NCBI RefSeq assembly: GCF_000472925.1
Contig: NZ_AXAS01000012.1
Coordinates: 62,001 to 126,000, forward strand
DNA length: 64,000 nt
From: Bradyrhizobium sp. Ec3.3
GTDB taxonomy: Bacteria > Pseudomonadota > Alphaproteobacteria > Rhizobiales > Xanthobacteraceae
Direction of reading: 5' to 3'
Shown: positions 18,152 through 26,564 of the stretch, piece after piece
Layout: every line of letters starts with the position of its first letter
Numbering within the stretch: position 1 is the stretch's first letter
Program-made: the position numbers and the translations under genes
Notes under the pieces: generated by a model
Seen by the model: only the letters and a program-made list of their open reading frames with translations
What the model was told of the DNA's origin: nothing
Databases searched by the model: none

Positions 18152-18982
18152 TCAGTCGTAAGACTCCGGCGCCATCTTCAAGCTGTCGCGCTGCGCCTTG
18201 TCGTGGTTGATCCAGAGTTGGGCTTTCTCCTTCGCAAGCACGTCGGCGATCTTCCGCATCGAGGCGACCGTCTGGTCCTTGCTGACGTTCATGCTCGGCA
18301 CGACGCGGTTGTCCCAGTTGCTTTTGAAGTGCACGGCGTCGCCGGACAGCACCACCGCGCCGGTCTTCGGCAGTTTCACCAGCAGCGACTGGTGTCCCGG
18401 CGTGTGGCCGGGCGTTGCGAGAATGGTCAGGCTGCCGTCGCCGAACAAATCCTTGTCGCCGTCGAGCAGCACGACGGGATGCGAGGGCTTGAAGCGCGGC
18501 TCGTTGTTGGGGCCGGGCCACTCGTATTCAGTCTTCTGAACATGAAGGACGGCCTGCGGAAACATCTCGACATTGCCGGTGTGGTCGGGATGCGTGTGCG
18601 ATACCGCCATCCATTTGATGTCGCTCGGCTTGAGGCCGAGCTGCTCGAGTTGCGCGAGAAGTGTCTTCGGCCGGCGCCAGACCGTCGCTTTCGGGTCGGA
18701 GGGAACCAGGCCATTGGGCATCGATGCAACCGCATCCGGCACACCGGTATCCCAGAGGAACCAGCCCTGGCTGTGCTTGATGAGATAGCAGCTATCAACG
18801 AAGTCCATCGGCTTGCCTTCGTTCATGCCCGGCGTCCAGCGCGACACGTCGCTGGTGGCACCCTCCCCGCAATTGAGGATGTAGAGCTTTTCGACGCCGG
18901 ACTTTTCCGACTGAGCCGAGACTGCATGAGCGGACAGGACGAGCACGGCGGCTGCGAGAGCAAGTTTGATCGGACGTATCAT
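18152..18982 (-). CDS. Periplasmic metallo-beta-lactamase-fold hydrolase (AHL-lactonase-like)
   Basis: A 276-residue protein with a Sec signal (cleavage near VSAQ, residue 24). The metal-binding HxHxDH motif is SHTHPDHTGN, followed by GHTPGH and a later GDAVHF, which supply the remaining ligands of a dinuclear metal site. The spacing is that of the N-acyl-homoserine lactonase-like group. Lactone hydrolysis (quorum quenching) is possible, but many relatives have other ester or lactone substrates. ATG at 18982 has AGGAA eight bases upstream; a longer frame upstream lacks a signal peptide context. Confidence 0.85.
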   Translation of the reverse strand: MIRPIKLALAAAVLVLSAHAVSAQSEKSGVEKLYILNCGEGATSDVSRWTPGMNEGKPMDFVDSCYLIKHSQGWFLWDTGVPDAVASMPNGLVPSDPKATVWRRPKTLLAQLEQLGLKPSDIKWMAVSHTHPDHTGNVEMFPQAVLHVQKTEYEWPGPNNEPRFKPSHPVVLLDGDKDLFGDGSLTILATPGHTPGHQSLLVKLPKTGAVVLSGDAVHFKSNWDNRVVPSMNVSKDQTVASMRKIADVLAKEKAQLWINHDKAQRDSLKMAPESYD

Positions 18983-19228
18983 GGGGTTCCTTCCATGCGG
19001 CAGGCTGCCAATTGGCAGTTCGGAATCAAACCCCGAGCGGAGCCGAAAAGTCCAGTGTCGTCGGCAGTTGGCGGCCAGAATACGGCGAGGCTCGCGATCG
19101 GCGGCATGATCGTAACCGCCATCCTGGCGGTCGGATCGCGGCGCGGCCGTGGCGTCAAGGCGGGAAAGGCTCTCCCCCGAGCAGTCAGGACTGCCCGCGA
19201 CAATGAGGCTCAACCAGCCATCGGTCGA

Positions 19229-21247
19229 TCATGGTGGAGGCAGATCGCCACCACCGCGTTTCTCGACTTCCGATGGATCGGTCGGAACATCGGTCGCCAT
19301 CGGGAAGGCGACGCCACCATCCGCGTTGGCAAAGTGCCGTGCGAGTTGGGGGGCCGCCACGCTCGTGCCAATCAAGCGAAAAACCCCACCGCTCCGATTG
19401 CCACCGCCAAGAATGCCCTGGAGAGCGTAGGATTCATCGCAAGGCAGCACGTAGTCGGGACCCTCACGAGGGCCGCCGCGAGCGGGCCCAGCCGAGGCAT
19501 AGGATGATTTGCGCCCATTCGACAGGATGTAGCCACCGGCGACATGTACGCTCGGCTCCTCCGCAGTCGCTATGCCGTTGAGAGTGCCGTGGGTCTTGAT
19601 CCGCGATCCGGTCAGGTCGAACTCCCCGTCGGCGTATTCGAGACTCTCCTCGGCCGAGAGACTCTCCTCCCATTGTGGATCGACAAAACGAGACGACCTG
19701 GCGCCGGAGTGCACGTCGAAATTCGGGTCGGTGCGCGCGACATAGGCATGCACGTTCGCGTTGACACCGATGTAGTCCACTCTGATCGTCCAATCTCCGT
19801 GCTCCGGCACGAACCCCGGCCCGGCAATGGTCGGCTCGATTGTAAGAAGCCACATCGTGTTACTTCCCCAGGTGCGGGGGGCGTACGCTCCGGTGTAGGA
19901 CGGAAATGGGAAGCCGGGCGGTGGCGGAATTGGGCCAGTGACGGATGTCGAGATGAGGCCGCTGGGCGAAGTCAATGTCACCACGACACCGCTGGCAGCG
20001 CTCGCGCTCATCCAGACCTCGGCAAAGCACAGCACCGAATTGTCGGGCGGGATGCGCCATATCCATTCGGCATGAACAGGCTGCGTCGTCTTGTTCTCGA
20101 AAAAGAGGTGGCCGTCGCTCAGATAGCTGTTGCCGACGGCCAGGAAGACGTCGAGCTTCGGCTTTCCGTGAGTGCCGTCGAATATCGTGACAAGGTCCGT
20201 CAGCGCGTCCTCAAGCTCCGCCGTGCCGTCATGTGGCCCGGTCGTCGGCCCATAGCTGACATTGACGACTATGTTCTTCGTTTTCGTCGGGTCGACGAAC
20301 GACAGAATGTAGTAGATGCCATCCACGACATATGACTTGAGCCATACGCCCGTCGCATCACGGAGGCACGCCTCCGAAAATTGAACGAATACGATGTCCG
20401 CGGTGGCCGCAGGACCGGAGTCCGGCTGCCAGCTTGGTGGATCCTGGCGGCCGATGCGTGACGAGACGGGAACGCGTCCCGCGAGCGTATCCATGACGTG
20501 ACCGCCGTGCGAACGGTGGCGCTTGAGGGTCTTGAAATGTGCGTCGGCATAGCAGTCATCTTCATCGACGAGGTCCGTATTCGTCGTGTGCAATTCGATC
20601 CACTCGTCCAGCCCGATCTGTCGTATGCCCGTGCCAGGCGGATCTGAATCGCGCAGGAACTCGAGGCCGTAGTTGAAGTCGGTCAAGAACTTGCCGAACA
20701 CCTTGGTGCCGTCCGGCCGGATCGGATTTCTGTCAGGATTCTGATCCCAGATGCCGCGCACACGCGTGCCGGTCGCCACGCTGGAGATGAACTTGGTAAA
20801 ACGCGTCGCCGCGAACGGACAGCCGTCGTCAATCTGGCCGATCAGGACCTCGGTGGGCGGATACTTGCTTGCCGTACGATCACGCAGGTCAGCCCGCTTG
20901 ACCAGCTCGGCCGTAGTCGGCTTCACGGGCAGCGACAGTTCGACTCTCAAAACATGGTCGATCCAGCTCTGAAACGTCGAGGGCCCAACCGCCGCCTTGA
21001 ACCCTCGCATCGTCGTGAATCGAGAGGCCGGATCGGACGGACCGAATTCGATACCTGGCGGGGCATGAGGATGGTTGTCATTGTCCATTTCCCCGCCAAA
21101 CTGCTCTGCATGTTGGACGTCTATGAACTCCACCAGCAGGAACAGCTTGAACCCCTTTTCGTCGAAAGACTCGAAGTACTTGAAGTCTGTCGCGATCGCA
21201 TAGCGAAGGTAGGGTTCGAAGCAGTTCGGAAACTCGGTGTCGGCCAT
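19229..21247 (-). CDS. Subtilisin-like (S8) serine protease without signal peptide
   Basis: A 672-residue subtilase. The catalytic triad is Asp140 (IGQIDDG), His247 (SHGGHVMDT) and Ser629 (GTSVAAP). The oxyanion Asn lies in AVGNSYLSDG. There is no signal or transit peptide and no obvious propeptide, so a cytoplasmic, possibly regulated protease is suggested. A long insert between His and Ser contains a beta-rich stretch. It is the last gene of operon B, 39 bp after the haloperoxidase-like gene, headed by a cyclase/TPR protein. Targets are unknown; a role in a conflict or stress response has been proposed for other cyclase-linked cytoplasmic subtilases, and that link is inference here. Confidence 0.88.
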   Translation of the reverse strand: MADTEFPNCFEPYLRYAIATDFKYFESFDEKGFKLFLLVEFIDVQHAEQFGGEMDNDNHPHAPPGIEFGPSDPASRFTTMRGFKAAVGPSTFQSWIDHVLRVELSLPVKPTTAELVKRADLRDRTASKYPPTEVLIGQIDDGCPFAATRFTKFISSVATGTRVRGIWDQNPDRNPIRPDGTKVFGKFLTDFNYGLEFLRDSDPPGTGIRQIGLDEWIELHTTNTDLVDEDDCYADAHFKTLKRHRSHGGHVMDTLAGRVPVSSRIGRQDPPSWQPDSGPAATADIVFVQFSEACLRDATGVWLKSYVVDGIYYILSFVDPTKTKNIVVNVSYGPTTGPHDGTAELEDALTDLVTIFDGTHGKPKLDVFLAVGNSYLSDGHLFFENKTTQPVHAEWIWRIPPDNSVLCFAEVWMSASAASGVVVTLTSPSGLISTSVTGPIPPPPGFPFPSYTGAYAPRTWGSNTMWLLTIEPTIAGPGFVPEHGDWTIRVDYIGVNANVHAYVARTDPNFDVHSGARSSRFVDPQWEESLSAEESLEYADGEFDLTGSRIKTHGTLNGIATAEEPSVHVAGGYILSNGRKSSYASAGPARGGPREGPDYVLPCDESYALQGILGGGNRSGGVFRLIGTSVAAPQLARHFANADGGVAFPMATDVPTDPSEVEKRGGGDLPPP

Positions 21248-21286
21248 GGTACGCTCTCCACTTTGACGTGCTCAACGAAGCGTGCC

Positions 21287-22432
21287 CTAGGGGAATTTGT
21301 GCCAGTAGGTCCACTCCTCCTGAGCCTTTCCCCAAAGCTCATTCAAAATGAGGGACTGTGTGATGGGCCCTTCCGAAGATTCAGAATAAAACTTATTTGC
21401 CGAGAATTGCTGGTCCGCGCTGAATGGATTGAAGTCCGTGTGGGGATGGCCGTCGACATAGCTGGCATTGAACGTACGGCTCGTCGATGCTGTGGACCCG
21501 AGACAGCGTCCGACAAAGTACTCGCCCAGGGTCACGCCCAACATACGCCCCGCCATGCTGTCGACCGGAAAATGAACGCCTGCCACGACACGATTGGTCG
21601 TGATGCGCGCCGCCTGACGTTGGAGCTGCGCGATCACCGTTGGGTAATTTGGGTCAAGGTTAAGCAGTGCCTGCAATACATGAGCCACCGCGTAGGCCTG
21701 CGTCGCGTGCCCCATGGGGAAAGTTCCATGGCCGGGCGTCGTGATCATCGGCTGTATCTGCGCGTTGTATTCGACCGGACGCCAGCACGCGAGCGCGTGC
21801 TTGAAGCGCATTTCCACGTACACGCAGAACTGAAGCACCATGTTGATGAGTTCGAATGTGCGTCTCGTGCGGTCGGAATGCAGATAGACGATCGACGACC
21901 AGAAAGCGTATTGGGCATCGATCTGCGCCATGATTTCAGTGGCCCTCTCGTTGCGCAGCTCCGCCCAGCTGAGGACCATCGGAATCTGCTTTTCGAACGT
22001 CAACTGCGCCGGACGTTCGATATCTGCGATCAGATATCCGGACGACCACACCTGGAATCCGGTGCCGACTCCCGTTCCCACCTTCACAAAGCTGATCCCG
22101 TACAGCAGTTCGCCGAGGGCGATGTAGGCACGAACCCAGGGCTCCCAGCGCTCCAACTGCAGCGGGTTGTCGATGCCTGGCAATTGCGGCGCGTAGTAGT
22201 CGAAATGTGGCGCCGTCGAATGTTCGGGAACGACGATGATCCCTTCTCGCTCGAGAATGAGCGCGTCCACCATCACGGGGTTGGCATAAACGTCGCCCAG
22301 CGAACCGATTACGCCTCCCCCCGCGCCACCTACTCCACCGGCTCCGCCGGCGCCCCCGGCACCGCCCGCTCCTCCCGCACCACCTGCGCCGCCCGCACCG
22401 CCCGCTCCTCCTGCTCCGCCTAGTTGAGCCAT
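21287..22432 (-). CDS. PAP2 / vanadium-haloperoxidase-like protein with GGA-repeat N-terminus
   Basis: A 381-residue protein with an N-terminal run of about eleven Gly-Gly-Ala units (residues 5-40) and then a PAP2/haloperoxidase fold. Motif 1 is KHALACWRP (Lys211, Arg218), motif 2 is FPMGHAT (His242) and motif 3 is NRVVAGVHFPVD (Arg281, His287, Asp291). Canonical motif 2 is PSGH; here the anion-contacting Ser is Met240. The histidine that covalently binds vanadate or phosphate is kept, as are both arginines and the lysine. It may be a haloperoxidase, a phosphatase or a variant of unknown activity. It lies 39 bp downstream of the cyclase/TPR gene and 39 bp upstream of the subtilase gene. Confidence 0.83.
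   Translation of the reverse strand: MAQLGGAGGAGGAGGAGGAGGAGGAGGAGGAGGVGGAGGGVIGSLGDVYANPVMVDALILEREGIIVVPEHSTAPHFDYYAPQLPGIDNPLQLERWEPWVRAYIALGELLYGISFVKVGTGVGTGFQVWSSGYLIADIERPAQLTFEKQIPMVLSWAELRNERATEIMAQIDAQYAFWSSIVYLHSDRTRRTFELINMVLQFCVYVEMRFKHALACWRPVEYNAQIQPMITTPGHGTFPMGHATQAYAVAHVLQALLNLDPNYPTVIAQLQRQAARITTNRVVAGVHFPVDSMAGRMLGVTLGEYFVGRCLGSTASTSRTFNASYVDGHPHTDFNPFSADQQFSANKFYSESSEGPITQSLILNELWGKAQEEWTYWHKFP
22313..22420 (-). repeat. Tandem 9-bp repeat encoding Gly-Gly-Ala run
   Basis: About eleven in-frame units encoding GGA with one GGV variant form the N-terminus of the haloperoxidase-like gene. Codons vary between copies, so selection at the protein level is suggested rather than very recent slippage. 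The repeat is likely to vary in copy number between strains. Confidence 0.85.
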
Positions 22433-22471
22433 TGCCTGCCTCCCTGTTGAGTTGGTCAGTCGATGAGTGAG

Positions 22472-24304
22472 TCAGCCTGTTGCCGGCAAACCTGCCATTT
22501 CCAGGCAGCGAGCCCAGTGCCTGCCTGTTTCGAGGTGCGCGTTGGGAGCGCGCGCGATGTAGCGTTCCACGGTCAATGCCGGCTCGAGCTCGCGCATCTT
22601 GCCCAAGGCTCTCCGCGCTTCCTCCATCCGGTTCTGCGCGACGAGCGCAATCGTGAGAACGCGCCAGGTGGACGGATGCATGCGATTGAGCACGAGCGAC
22701 GATCGCGCCAGCTTTTCCGCCTCGGAATACCGATGTGCCGAAAGTTGCGCCGTAGCGCCGAGGGATTCGAAATAGTAGCGTTGCGGATCGAGCGGAGACA
22801 GCTCCATCGCACGCTGTGTCGCTGCCACAGCGGCGGAGCCCTCGCCTTTGAACGCGTTGACGGTGCCGCGATAGAGCCAACCCAGCGCGTGGCTGGGGTT
22901 GGCATCGACGGCCTGCTCGCAGCGCTTGCGGGCGGTGTCGAGGTCGTTAAGCAGGTGACAGTAGACGAATCCTTCGGTCGCAAGCGCGAGCGCATCGGAC
23001 GGATCGCGGTCGAGCGCCGCGTGAGTGGCGCTCAAGGCCTCGGCGGCTTCACGCTTGCGGTCTTCGGACCAGCCGCGCGTCACTCGCAGGATAAACCAGT
23101 TGGCGAGCCAGGCGCGCGGGGCGGCAACGCGGCCGTGCCGGTTGATCAGTTCATCAAGAACCTTGCGCGTCTGGAGGAACTCCTCCTTGCTCGATCGGTG
23201 CATCAGCCGGATGCTGCCAAGCAGCAGCGAATAGCTCTCGAGCGTCGGCAGCGGCTGGGTCAGGATATGCTCGACCTCGGCATCGAAGACCGACTGATGC
23301 ACGGCAGCGGCGATGCGATGAGCGAGATCACTTTCCGGCTGTAGCAGGTCGCCGATCTCGCCGCTCAGGCGATCGGTCCAGACGATCTGGTTGGTGCGCG
23401 CCGCCGCCAGCTCTGCCGTCACGAGCATCCGGCCTGCATCGACCACGTAGCTACCGCTGAGGATGTAGGTGGCGCCGAGATGCGCGGAAACTTCCGCGAC
23501 ATCACTCAAGTGCCCGCGGAACACGTTCGTCGACAGGCGCGAGATCACCCGCAGGTTCGCCGACCTCGAGAGCCGCCAGATCACGCTGTCCGCGATCAAA
23601 CTCCCGACATCCATATGCTCCGGCGCATTATTCCGCGCAACGAAGGGGATAACGGCAATCGTCGGCTCCATGGGAGTTCCATAGTCTCTCCGAGCCGCGA
23701 GGCTCGGGTGCGGACTTGCCGGACCGACACGATAAGCACGCACCGGTTTGTCAAAGTGCTTGAGTATACATTCTCCCAAATCTTCGCATAGCGCATCCAC
23801 CCCATGCGTGAGCTCGTCACGCGCCGCTGCACTGCCAATGGTCTCACCCGGTTTTGCGAGGCCGGCGAGGGCCGCCGCCAGTCGATCGTGGGCAGACGCA
23901 CTGGCAATCGTTTCACCGGGACCTGCGAGTGCGGCCAGCCGGGCCGCGAGGTTGATGCCGGTGCCATAAATGTCGATGCCATCGCTCCAGGCGGACGAGG
24001 CGTTGATCCCTGCGCGAAGTTGGAAGTGTTGATCCTCGGGGAGCCCCTCATTCAGGGCGGCGATGGTCCGATGCATCTCGGCTGCGGCATTCACGGCGTC
24101 AGGCACTGTCTCAAAGCGGACCATCAGGCCGTCGCCGAGGCTCTTGACGAAGACACCGTGATAACGCGGCAAGATCCGTTCAGTGGCGATATGGACGAAG
24201 TCCGCCCATCGACGCACTGCGGATGCCTCGTGCTCCCGCATGAGCCGCACCGACTCCACGAGATCGATCAAGAGGACAACTGTGTCATGCTGCACGAGGC
24301 CCAT
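22472..24304 (-). CDS. Class III cyclase with TolB-like and TPR domains
   Basis: A 610-residue soluble protein. Residues 5-125 are a class III cyclase domain with metal Asp14 and Asp58 (SLGDG) and the catalytic Asn118 and Arg122 (GINLAARL), so it may be active. A tandem pair of 22-residue units (about 123-144 and 146-167, sharing PGETI.SA and a D-rich end) is inserted at the end of this domain. Residues 213-310 contain a TolB-N-terminal/FlgO-like domain (IAVIPF) and residues 330-600 TPR repeats. It heads operon B with the haloperoxidase-like and subtilase genes, each separated by 39 bp. Signal and target are unknown. Confidence 0.85.
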   Translation of the reverse strand: MGLVQHDTVVLLIDLVESVRLMREHEASAVRRWADFVHIATERILPRYHGVFVKSLGDGLMVRFETVPDAVNAAAEMHRTIAALNEGLPEDQHFQLRAGINASSAWSDGIDIYGTGINLAARLAALAGPGETIASASAHDRLAAALAGLAKPGETIGSAAARDELTHGVDALCEDLGECILKHFDKPVRAYRVGPASPHPSLAARRDYGTPMEPTIAVIPFVARNNAPEHMDVGSLIADSVIWRLSRSANLRVISRLSTNVFRGHLSDVAEVSAHLGATYILSGSYVVDAGRMLVTAELAAARTNQIVWTDRLSGEIGDLLQPESDLAHRIAAAVHQSVFDAEVEHILTQPLPTLESYSLLLGSIRLMHRSSKEEFLQTRKVLDELINRHGRVAAPRAWLANWFILRVTRGWSEDRKREAAEALSATHAALDRDPSDALALATEGFVYCHLLNDLDTARKRCEQAVDANPSHALGWLYRGTVNAFKGEGSAAVAATQRAMELSPLDPQRYYFESLGATAQLSAHRYSEAEKLARSSLVLNRMHPSTWRVLTIALVAQNRMEEARRALGKMRELEPALTVERYIARAPNAHLETGRHWARCLEMAGLPATG

Positions 24305-24579
24305 GGTTGTCTCTCCGAGAGCCCGACCTCCGCTGGTCGGACTCAGGTCAATGGCCGCTCAGGCCAGTACGATTCCCGCTTCCTTGTCCGGCAGTTGTGA
24401 ATTCGACGGATGCCGCGCCATCGAGTGCACTTAGATCAGTACCGCGCACGCGAGCACGATCCTATGAAGCAGATCACGAATGGCGAAATAGATCAGACGG
24501 TCGTGCCTGTAACGAAGCGACACAACCTTTGATGAATCATTGATGATATTCACGCTCTGCGAGCGGAGTCATGACCGCG

Positions 24580-25542
24580 CTAGTGCGGACAGGTCTCGAC
24601 TTCGACAGTGATGTGGCTCAACCCTTTCAATCCGGCCAACCGCTTCTTGTACACGGCGGGCTGCTTGGGCTTGTCGGAGACGAGCGAGACCAGCACGGCG
24701 CGGTGGCCGGGGCCGACCTGCCAGAGATGCAGATCGGTGACGCGGTCCTCGCCCACCTCCATGCGGGCGCGGATGACCCTTTCCAGCTTCTCGTCGGCCC
24801 TGACGTCGAGCAGCACCGCGCCCGAGGCCTTGATCAGGCCGAACGCCCAGTTCGCGATCACCACGCTGCCGATCAGGCCGACGGCCGGATCGGCCCACAC
24901 CCATCCTGAATACATGGCGACGACGAGCGCGCCGATCGCCAAGAGCGAGGTCGCCGCATCCGCCATGACATGGATATAGGCGGCGCGGAGATTGTGGTCT
25001 TGATGATGATGGTGATGATCATGGTCGTGGTCCTCGTCATGCACATGTGCGTGGCCATGATCATGGCCGTGATGGTGGTGATCATGGCTGTCGCGCAGCA
25101 GCCAGGCGCTGACGAGATTGACACAGAGGCCAAGCACCGCCACCGCGATCGCCTCGCCATAGACGATCGGCACCGGCGAGATCAGCCGCAGCACGCTCTC
25201 ATAGGCGATCTGGACCGCGATCAGCCCCAGGATGATCGCGCTGGAAAAGGCGGCGAGATCGCCGAACTTGCCGGTGCCGAAAGTGAAATGCGCATTGCCA
25301 AGGTGCTGGCGCGCGAAGCGATAGGCGAAGGCCGCGATCCCGAGCGCCGCCGCATGCGTTCCCATGTGCCAGCCGTCGGCGAGCAGCGCCATCGAGCCGA
25401 ACAGCGAGCCGGCGACGATCTCGCCGACCATCATGATCAGCGTCAGCGCCACCACGAACCAGGTGCGCCGCTCGTTCTCGTCATGCTTGTCGCCGAGGAA
25501 TGCGTGCTCGTGCGTCCATTGCTCGGTGGAATGTGAGTGCAT
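24580..25542 (-). CDS. dmeF: Cation diffusion facilitator with His-rich loop (DmeF-like)
   Basis: A 320-residue metal/proton antiporter of the inner membrane. Six hydrophobic helices are visible, with the TM2 HxxxD-type signature (LLADGWHMGTHA) and the TM5 copy (HVMADAATS). Between TM4 and TM5 lies a loop of about thirty residues with more than fifteen histidines interspersed with Asp. Such loops occur in Co/Ni-exporting DmeF, so Co/Ni (or Zn) efflux is the likely role. ATG 25542 has GGAGA ten bases upstream. In other rhizobia dmeF has a linked dmeR repressor; none is present here. Confidence 0.85.
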   Translation of the reverse strand: MHSHSTEQWTHEHAFLGDKHDENERRTWFVVALTLIMMVGEIVAGSLFGSMALLADGWHMGTHAAALGIAAFAYRFARQHLGNAHFTFGTGKFGDLAAFSSAIILGLIAVQIAYESVLRLISPVPIVYGEAIAVAVLGLCVNLVSAWLLRDSHDHHHHGHDHGHAHVHDEDHDHDHHHHHQDHNLRAAYIHVMADAATSLLAIGALVVAMYSGWVWADPAVGLIGSVVIANWAFGLIKASGAVLLDVRADEKLERVIRARMEVGEDRVTDLHLWQVGPGHRAVLVSLVSDKPKQPAVYKKRLAGLKGLSHITVEVETCPH

Positions 25543-25632
25543 CGGACATATCTCCGGGAAAGAATCCGTTTGCCGGGAATATAGGCCCCGGTAGCAGAAC
25601 TTTCTAAGGCTCATTGCCGGTCAAACCCGCGA

Positions 25633-25661
25633 TTGACAGGCACTCGCGGTTTCGCTGTAAT
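25633..25661 (+). promoter_or_regulatory. Sigma-70-type promoter of chrBA
   Basis: A consensus TTGACA at 25633-25638, a 17-bp spacer and TGTAAT at 25656-25661 form the best promoter in the window. Transcription would start near 25668, giving a leader of about 78 nt before the chrB ATG. The leader begins with a small hairpin TGGGGA/TCCCCA (25670-25692). Confidence 0.6.
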
Positions 25662-25701
25662 ACGGCTCATGGGGATTTGAGCGATCTCCCCACGAGGCGA
25701 C

Positions 25702-25791
25702 ATGCCCAAGTATCGCGTCCCGTTCACTCTTTACGAGGACGCATCATGTCTACTTTCACGACGATATCTTCTGACAAGCTGGCCCGGCTGA
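25702..25791 (+). CDS. Candidate leader ORF overlapping chrB start
   Basis: A 29-codon frame begins at ATG 25702 with GAGG six bases upstream, and its TGA at 25789-25791 lies inside chrB, which starts at 25746 in another frame. It resembles no protein I know. It could couple translation to chrB or be accidental. No evidence other than position and ribosome site supports it. Confidence 0.25.
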   Translation: MPKYRVPFTLYEDASCLLSRRYLLTSWPG

Positions 25792-26564
25792 TCGGCACCG
25801 CGAATGCCCCTGCCCTGATCGACGTCCGGACCGACGAGGACTATGCCGCCGACCGGCGGCTGATCCCCGGCTCCATCAAGCTCAGCCACGACAAGGTTCC
25901 GGATTGGGGTGCCGACTTCGCCGGACGCCCGGCGATCGTCACCTGCCTGCGCGGCGAAAAGCTCGCGCAGGGCACCGCGGCCTGGCTGCGGCAGCTTGGC
26001 GTGCAGGCCGAGACGCTGGAAGGCGGTTTCGAGGGCTGGAAGGCGGCAAAACTGCCGCTTGTCGACACCACCAAGCTGCCGAAGCGGGATACCAAGGGTC
26101 GCACCGTCTGGGTGACGCGAGCACGGCCGAAGGTCGATCGCATCGCCTGCCCATGGCTGATCCGCCGCTTCGTCGATCCCAATGCGGTGTTCCTGTACGT
26201 GGTGCCCTCCGAGGTCGTCGGCGTCGGCGAACGCTTCAATGCCGCGCCCTTCGACATCGAAAATGTGTTCTGGAGCCACCGCGGACAGCTCTGCACCTTC
26301 GACGTCATGGTCGAGGAGTTCGGGCTTGCGACCCCGCCCTTGCAGCGGCTCGCAACCCTGGTGCGTGGGGCCGACACCGCGCGGCCCGATCTTGCTCCGG
26401 AGGCTCCGGGCCTGCTCGCAGCCTCGCTCGGCCTGTCGCGGATGTATGATGACGACCTCGAGCAGCTCGAGGCCGGCATGCTGCTCTACGATGCCTTCTA
26501 CCGCTGGTGCCGCGACGCCACCACCGAGACCCACAACTGGCCGACCAACAAAGTGAAGGCGTGA
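25746..26564 (+). CDS. chrB: Rhodanese-ChrB fusion, chromate resistance protein
   Basis: A 272-residue protein. Residues 1-105 are a rhodanese domain with catalytic Cys67 (TCLRGEK). The remainder, from about residue 117 (WVTRARPKVDRIACPWLIRRF), is a ChrB C-terminal domain, a chromate-responsive module found beside chrA. ATG 25746 has GAGGA seven bases upstream and lies behind a good promoter. Its TGA shares a base with the chrA ATG, so the two are translated together. The rhodanese part may handle thiol or sulfur chemistry linked to chromate. Regulation by chromate or sulfate is inferred. Confidence 0.9.
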   Translation: MSTFTTISSDKLARLIGTANAPALIDVRTDEDYAADRRLIPGSIKLSHDKVPDWGADFAGRPAIVTCLRGEKLAQGTAAWLRQLGVQAETLEGGFEGWKAAKLPLVDTTKLPKRDTKGRTVWVTRARPKVDRIACPWLIRRFVDPNAVFLYVVPSEVVGVGERFNAAPFDIENVFWSHRGQLCTFDVMVEEFGLATPPLQRLATLVRGADTARPDLAPEAPGLLAASLGLSRMYDDDLEQLEAGMLLYDAFYRWCRDATTETHNWPTNKVKA

